Shown here one piece after another: positions 59,330 to 64,000 of a stretch of DNA of 64,000 bases. This DNA comes from Nematostella vectensis (lineage: Eukaryota > Cnidaria > Anthozoa > Actiniaria > Edwardsiidae): the NCBI RefSeq assembly GCF_932526225.1, contig NC_064034.1, forward strand, positions 12,598,887-12,662,886. The letters are read 5' to 3'. Below the pieces are notes generated by a model. The model was not told the origin of the DNA. It searched no databases and was given only the letters and a program-made list of their open reading frames with translations. The translations under genes and the position numbers were made by a program. Position 1 is the stretch's first letter, and every line of letters starts with the position of its first letter.

Positions 59330-60890
59330 ACGTCGTAACACGCATTTTATTTGCGCGAATAGTAAGGCGAGCCGATTTCTTTCTTGGTCCTTCTCTCTGC
59401 CGAAATCCCTCAGAATTGCCCTTATAATACATCGTCTATCATTTTTTTTTCACATTCCCTTTTCATCGATTTTATTTCATAACGCAGCTGTGTTGCTTAG
59501 GTTTTACTAAAGTTATAAGCAAAATTTCAAGTGTTTTGTACACTGGGTCTTAAGGTTCGTGATCCTTTGAGCTAGATAAAACCGTGGTATTTATTTACAT
59601 TTTTGACATATAGCTCTGCCTACGATAATGTAGGTAGTACATTTAACATCAAAGTGCCGTCATAAGTGCTACCATACTTATGGACCTTTTCCGAGTTCGA
59701 AAATGTTTTTTTCAGCATTTAGGGCGACCGCAAATGGAAAACATCAAAATAATCAATTCAATCTATGTATTCATGAAAAAACGTATGCATTGGCGCTTTT
59801 AGCGAGATATTAGCTGCTTGTGGCTTCATATATTGCAGCAGCATCACAGGCACTTGAAAGCCTTTTAGGTCGAACTGGAGAAGAGAGTACCTAATGAAAG
59901 TAGGCCCCAAAAAACTCACCATTTACAGTATTCTGGGCCATACATACCCGAGGTTGACTGTATTCTATTATCCTGTGCATTCCCAGAATTCGAGACCCAT
60001 TTTCTGAGCAGGTTGCGTGCGGGCCTGCATCCAAATACTTTTTTGCCTCCACCTAGATCCGCTATAAAGACTATGACGTTTATTTATCCTTTGCGAAGGT
60101 ATTAACTGTTAATTGTTCATACTAAAAACAAGACATTTTGGGGGCGCTACCAATAAATAATTAAGACACCTTTAAAAGTGTGTAATCATGGAAGCAAACG
60201 AGAAAGCGGGAAAGTGAATTTAAAAAAAAATGCCTAAGGCCTACGGCTCATGGATAATACAACGTTTGAACTTAGCCTAAAGCGTCTAGCGGACGCCCCT
60301 TACAGCCAAATTCGTTGTTGCGCGACATCAACGAATTCAAAATCCTTGTCTCGTTTGGGAATAGCGCGTAGTCAGACACAAGCTTTGGGAAGAAAGAAAT
60401 TTTTGATTCTGGGAGGTCGCGCAACAACGAATTTGGCTATAAAAGGGCACCTGAATGTTCTAGCGTCCAGATAGCCAGCATCTTCTCTATATGTAGATAC
60501 ATATAAGTATATGCCCCTGGTGCGGATTTAGCTTTTTGCTGAAGGGAGGGTTTGATAGTGGCTCACGCAGACACAAATTCCTATTTTAGATGGCACTTTT
60601 TTTCAATAAAACACTCACCAGTTAGAGTGTTAGGGAGTGATAAAAAGGGAAACTGCTGTAGCAGAATAGGTAGGTAAAACTATCAAATTTAAAAAAAAGG
60701 ATCCGTAAAGGAAAGTGGGCGAGTTTTACACTGCATCATGGGTAGGCTGAGTGGCCTTCTTTAAATCTCCATGCTTATGCAAAAGTATTTAAGTGTTCTT
60801 TTTTATCAGAGGGAGCACTGGTGGTGGCTTGAGCCAATGCAGGGTCAGTCCGCAGTCAGTCAGATAATCCCCCCGAATATTCGTGACCAA
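59330..60890. other. Intergenic interval between convergent genes
   Basis: No gene seen. It contains the small inverted-repeat element at 60290-60450. Confidence 0.5.
60290..60450. mobile_element. Small MITE-like inverted repeat
   Basis: Left arm TACAGCCAAATTCGTTGTTG plus CGCGAC (60301-60326); the right arm at 60416-60440 is its reverse complement. Weaker similarity extends about 10 bp outward on both sides. No coding capacity. The arms share the AATTCGTTGT..CGCGAC core with the MITE at 16464-16768. Confidence 0.7.
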
Positions 60891-60898
60891 AATAGGCT

Positions 60899-61076
60899 CT
60901 ATCTTTTGCTTGTGCTTATTTTTCTACTTGTTTTGGTTGACGGACTTTTGAGGTTTGATAAAGATCCTCCGACCATGGATGGCTTTTTTCCAGTCTTGGG
61001 ACTTCCCCCTCGACGCGTGTGCTTTGATGATCTACCGCTGACCTCTAGCATGTCAGTCGGCATTCTGGACAAGCTT
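60899..61076 (-). CDS. Possible last exon of the C22orf15/CXorf65-like gene
   Basis: A strong acceptor (GTTGCTGTTGCCTTTACAG) opens a frame ending in a very basic Ser/Lys/Thr-rich tail (...KSPSTKTSRKISTSKR, stop TAG). It needs a preceding exon ending in phase 1, which exon 61859-61743 does provide, so a direct splice would be in frame. No homology supports it. Confidence 0.35.
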
Positions 61077-61449
61077 TCTGTAAAGGCAACAGCAACCACG
61101 TGATATGACAATGATTGAATGAAGAAAGGATTTGAGGAGCTCTGTGAAATAGAGTCGCCACGATCACATCCGCTTCAGATATTACAAAACGGGGGGTCCA
61201 CAATTTACTAGTCAATGTAGATACGAAATGCTCCAAGCAGTTCACAATTATGAGTGTGGGTGTCACAGGATGATACACCCACAGCGGGCGACCATCCTCG
61301 TCAACGTGCCAGCGGTTCCTTTACGTCACCCTAAACATGCTACTGCAATGATTTGAATAAGCCCCTGGAGCTCTTATTTGATTTTTCTGGTTTTCAATCT
61401 CAATGTGTTAAGTATTTACACCATTCGAGTACTGTTGTTTTTTATATAC

Positions 61450-61556
61450 CGTTAGATACCTATCGGGGACACAGCCACGCCCCTACTGGTTGTTTCCTTG
61501 TAATTTTTGAAAATATTGGGGGGGAGGCACGTGCCCCAAGTGCCCCACCTGCTACG
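61450..61556 (+). repeat. Dispersed repeat, copy 2
   Basis: Related to 26059-26165; shares CCTTGTAATTTT and a G-run followed by AGGCACG. Confidence 0.55.
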
Positions 61557-61742
61557 GCCCTGCGTTGGCATGAACCGCTAAGGCCTTTGCTCTACCTACC
61601 TAAGAACTCTGACGTCACGTAATCGGAATCTCTCAAGAGTGGTGTGTAAATAGGTCTCTCGACTCCTTCAATTTCTAAGAACAACAAAATGGAAATTAGA
61701 CGTTGCAGACAGAAGTCCGAAATAAGCCATAAGAATACTTAC

Positions 61743-62913
61743 TCTCAACGCGAACTAGAATGAAAGTCTCCCTTCCCTTTAGGAAATCAGTTGCATTACT
61801 TGACTGATTATCGGCGAGGTTTTGCACAGACCCGTTCACGTCAGATAAATCCACGAGGACTGAAATCATGAAAATGTGTTGTGGTTAGTAGAGGATGGTA
61901 ATTGGAGAGCATCAGTGCCCCCCTCTTCTTCTGAATGTGGCTGATGAGAGTAATGACGTCACAGGAAACAATCTCATTGTTCTGTTTGTGGGCTCCAGAC
62001 CCCAAGCTGCCTTGGTTCATTTTCTTGCACAGGTATCGCCTTGGACTATACTGGTGAATAAGGTGCCTTACCTTCCTCTGTGCACTTGCACCGTCGCTTG
62101 ATGTCGTCAAGCAGGTGGAGAATCCGGCAGTTTGGGTTAAACAGCGCCTCCTCCGCCTCTAGATATAAGTAGATCACGCTATCAGTTTCTAAATACAAAA
62201 TCCCTTACACTCCTCCACCCACCGCTACTTTCCATCCACTGAAGCCAACACATTTTTCATAAAGCAACTTTTTTTCAAAGTGAAACGGTTAACTGAGTTT
62301 TCGAGGATCCTTATCTTAAGATCCCGGATGCATCAGTCATCATTTAAATCCACATACATGTACGGATGTACGTCCGATGCCAAACGATCGGTCCCTTATA
62401 ATACTATTGGTATTCTCAAGTTTGATTCGTAGGCCGAAAGGGACTCAGGTCCACTATTCTGGATCAAGAGGGACGTATAAACAGATAAATGGGCTTTTTT
62501 TTTCTTCTGATAAACCTTTACGCCTCGAAAAAGCGCTATCAAAAAGGTGCACGTACAGTATATGTTAAAATTTAATGCAATTTTTAATTAGATATACCGC
62601 ATATTTTATATCGTGAGAATAAACATTTCTTGTCAAAAATGTATTCAAGAATTCGATCCTTTATCAAACCGGAGATTTATCATAAGTGTTACTCCATAAG
62701 ATAGCGAGAATTTTTAAAAGTCGGCTTTATCTTATTCTCACACACAAATAAAAAAAGCTTAACTAATCTCATCGGAAAAATCAACTCCAATGCATTAAAT
62801 ATTCTAATACCTAGTATCCCTTCAATTACACAAATCAAAACTAACTAAAACTAATCAGAGAAGCATTAAACAAAATTATTATACTTACCGCCGTATTTTA
62901 CGGTGATAAACAT
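61743..62913 (-). CDS. C22orf15/CXorf65 family protein, first three exons
   Basis: A small animal protein family of unknown function. Exons (5' to 3'): 62913-62889, 62158-62072, 61859-61743, joined in phases 1 and 1 with consensus GTAAG donors. The protein begins MFITVKYG, followed by ALFNPNCRILHLLDDIKRRC, then VLVDLSDVNGSVQNL and GRETFILVRVE. This fits the MF.. start, the (L/F)xNxNC segment, the DLxDxxG turn and the FLVRVE-type strand of C22orf15 and CXorf65. The fold resembles a ubiquitin-like beta-grasp; that is inference. The 3' end is not settled: 61859-61743 can splice directly to 61076-60899, whereas a candidate exon near 61313 would stop in the required frame. Confidence 0.7.
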
Positions 62914-64000
62914 GGCTAAGTATTATCTGTAAGAATTGGTTTCGGTTAGTTTTGAGTGTCAACGCCGTCGCGTTTCCTAGTCAACATTGCTATGTATGCA
63001 ACAATCAACTGAATACAAATCACAATTGCAAGGCTTTTGGAGACTGCTAACAATGTAAACACTTTTAGCCAACTAACCTTATTTATGGCGGGACCGCAAA
63101 TGCTCGGCAGCCTCTTAAGAGACAAAATCACATATATATCTAGAGCAATTTTAAAAGTTTTACAAATACTGTAGCGTCCATTCGTCCAGGGTGTCATATG
63201 ATATGTTTGCTTTTGAAAAAAAAAAAACTTTTTTTTGCTGTCCACCTCCTAACATGCCCTTATCTACACCCCTCTCAGATGACCATCGACAACAAACAAA
63301 ACAATTGGATTTAATTACCGAATTCATTTTCAACTTATTGTCCGTGTACTGTTTTCGACTAAAATAGACGTCACCCAAGATGGATTGTTCACAAAGCGTA
63401 TGTAATAGCGAATATAATAGAGAATATATCAATGGTTCGAAGTGAACCTTTGACTTTGACGGGGATTGGCGCAGAAATTTTAGATGGGCCCCGACAACTC
63501 GGGTAACTCGACCTCCACCCCTCCCCCCCCCTTTAATAAGTGGTTTCTATTTCTGTAGCGGGTCCGACTAAGACGGGCTTTACTATACGTATGTGTAAGC
63601 ATGTCTTCTGGTCCTTATTCTATCAACTCTGCTAGAAATCTGGCATATACACAGAGCAATATACACAAATTCCAAATATATATATATATATGCATTATAT
63701 TATATATTTTCTTGATGGCCAATTTTGAATTAATAAATATTGTTGAGTTCATGTGTAATTGCCTTTCGCTAGAATTTGACAGTGGATTCATTTTTTGTGG
63801 TGATTGGGTGAGAGGCTAATTTCAGAATTAGTGCTGCCTAGACAACACAGGATAGGGCTTTTTGGCTGTGTTGTTTCAAAATTCAAAAATGCAAAATAAA
63901 CACAACAAAAGATGAATATGCTCAGGCATCAGTCAAAAGCCAAACAAATCAGTTCCAGGTCATACAGACCCAGAATAGCAGTGTAAACATAGACATAGAC
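62914..64000. other. Interval right of the C22orf15-like gene
   Basis: No gene recognised. AT-rich, with an AT dinucleotide tract around 63675-63710 and a short poly-C tract near 63520. Confidence 0.5.

Noticed and set aside
60771..61103. Plus-strand frame with a hydrophobic segment (LYLLLVLIFLLVLVDGLL)
   Set aside because: It is antisense to the Ser/Lys-rich candidate exon, and the hydrophobic run is the complement of its Lys/Arg/Ser codons. No conserved protein match seen.
61045..61313. Minus-strand frame containing RWHVDEDGRPLW as the fourth exon of the C22orf15-like gene
   Set aside because: With the acceptor before GAACCGC the phase required by exon 61743 leads to TGA, and no homology was recognised for the alternative frame.

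Overview
This is a piece of an animal genome. It has spliced genes with GT-AG introns, an LDL-receptor family gene, a rhodopsin-class GPCR and Ty3/gypsy retrotransposons, in moderately AT-rich DNA full of short inverted-repeat elements and poly-C/poly-G tracts. Compact introns, a single-exon peptide-type GPCR and the mix of gypsy elements and MITEs suggest a non-bilaterian invertebrate, most likely an anthozoan cnidarian. That assignment is inference, because nothing in the window is species-diagnostic.

Layout. 1-5635: decayed Ty3/gypsy element, cut by the window edge, with a probable 3' LTR. 5642-7330: G-rich minisatellite of about 32 bp units. 8790-23447 (minus): a complete 17-exon LDLR/VLDLR-type receptor whose exon phases close to a 910-codon frame. 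A young, apparently intact gypsy element (11860-16246, identical 132-bp LTRs) sits in one of its introns, exactly on a splice donor. 26983-32054 (minus): a second gene built only of a signal peptide and eight LDLa repeats (355 codons), a tandem partial copy of the receptor's ligand-binding half. The two genes share a 56-bp block in front of their start codons with SRE-like and CRE motifs. 34026-38108 (minus): BRIX1 (ribosome biogenesis), with a one-base frameshift in this sequence. 41130-43453 (plus): PLGRKT. 43.5-54.2 kb: no gene recognised. 54260-59310 (plus): a peptide-receptor-like GPCR with a probable TATA promoter and non-coding first exon. 60899-62913 (minus): a small gene of the C22orf15/CXorf65 family, 3' part uncertain.

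The most interesting area is the tandem LDLR locus. It contains an LDLa-only, possibly secreted paralog, a duplicated and possibly sterol/cAMP-responsive promoter block, a 27-bp minisatellite made of repeated splice-donor sequences, a retrotransposon whose target-site duplication is the GTAAG of a splice donor, and a receptor tail in which the NPxY internalisation motif reads NVNY. All homology calls come from reading the sequence; no search was run.
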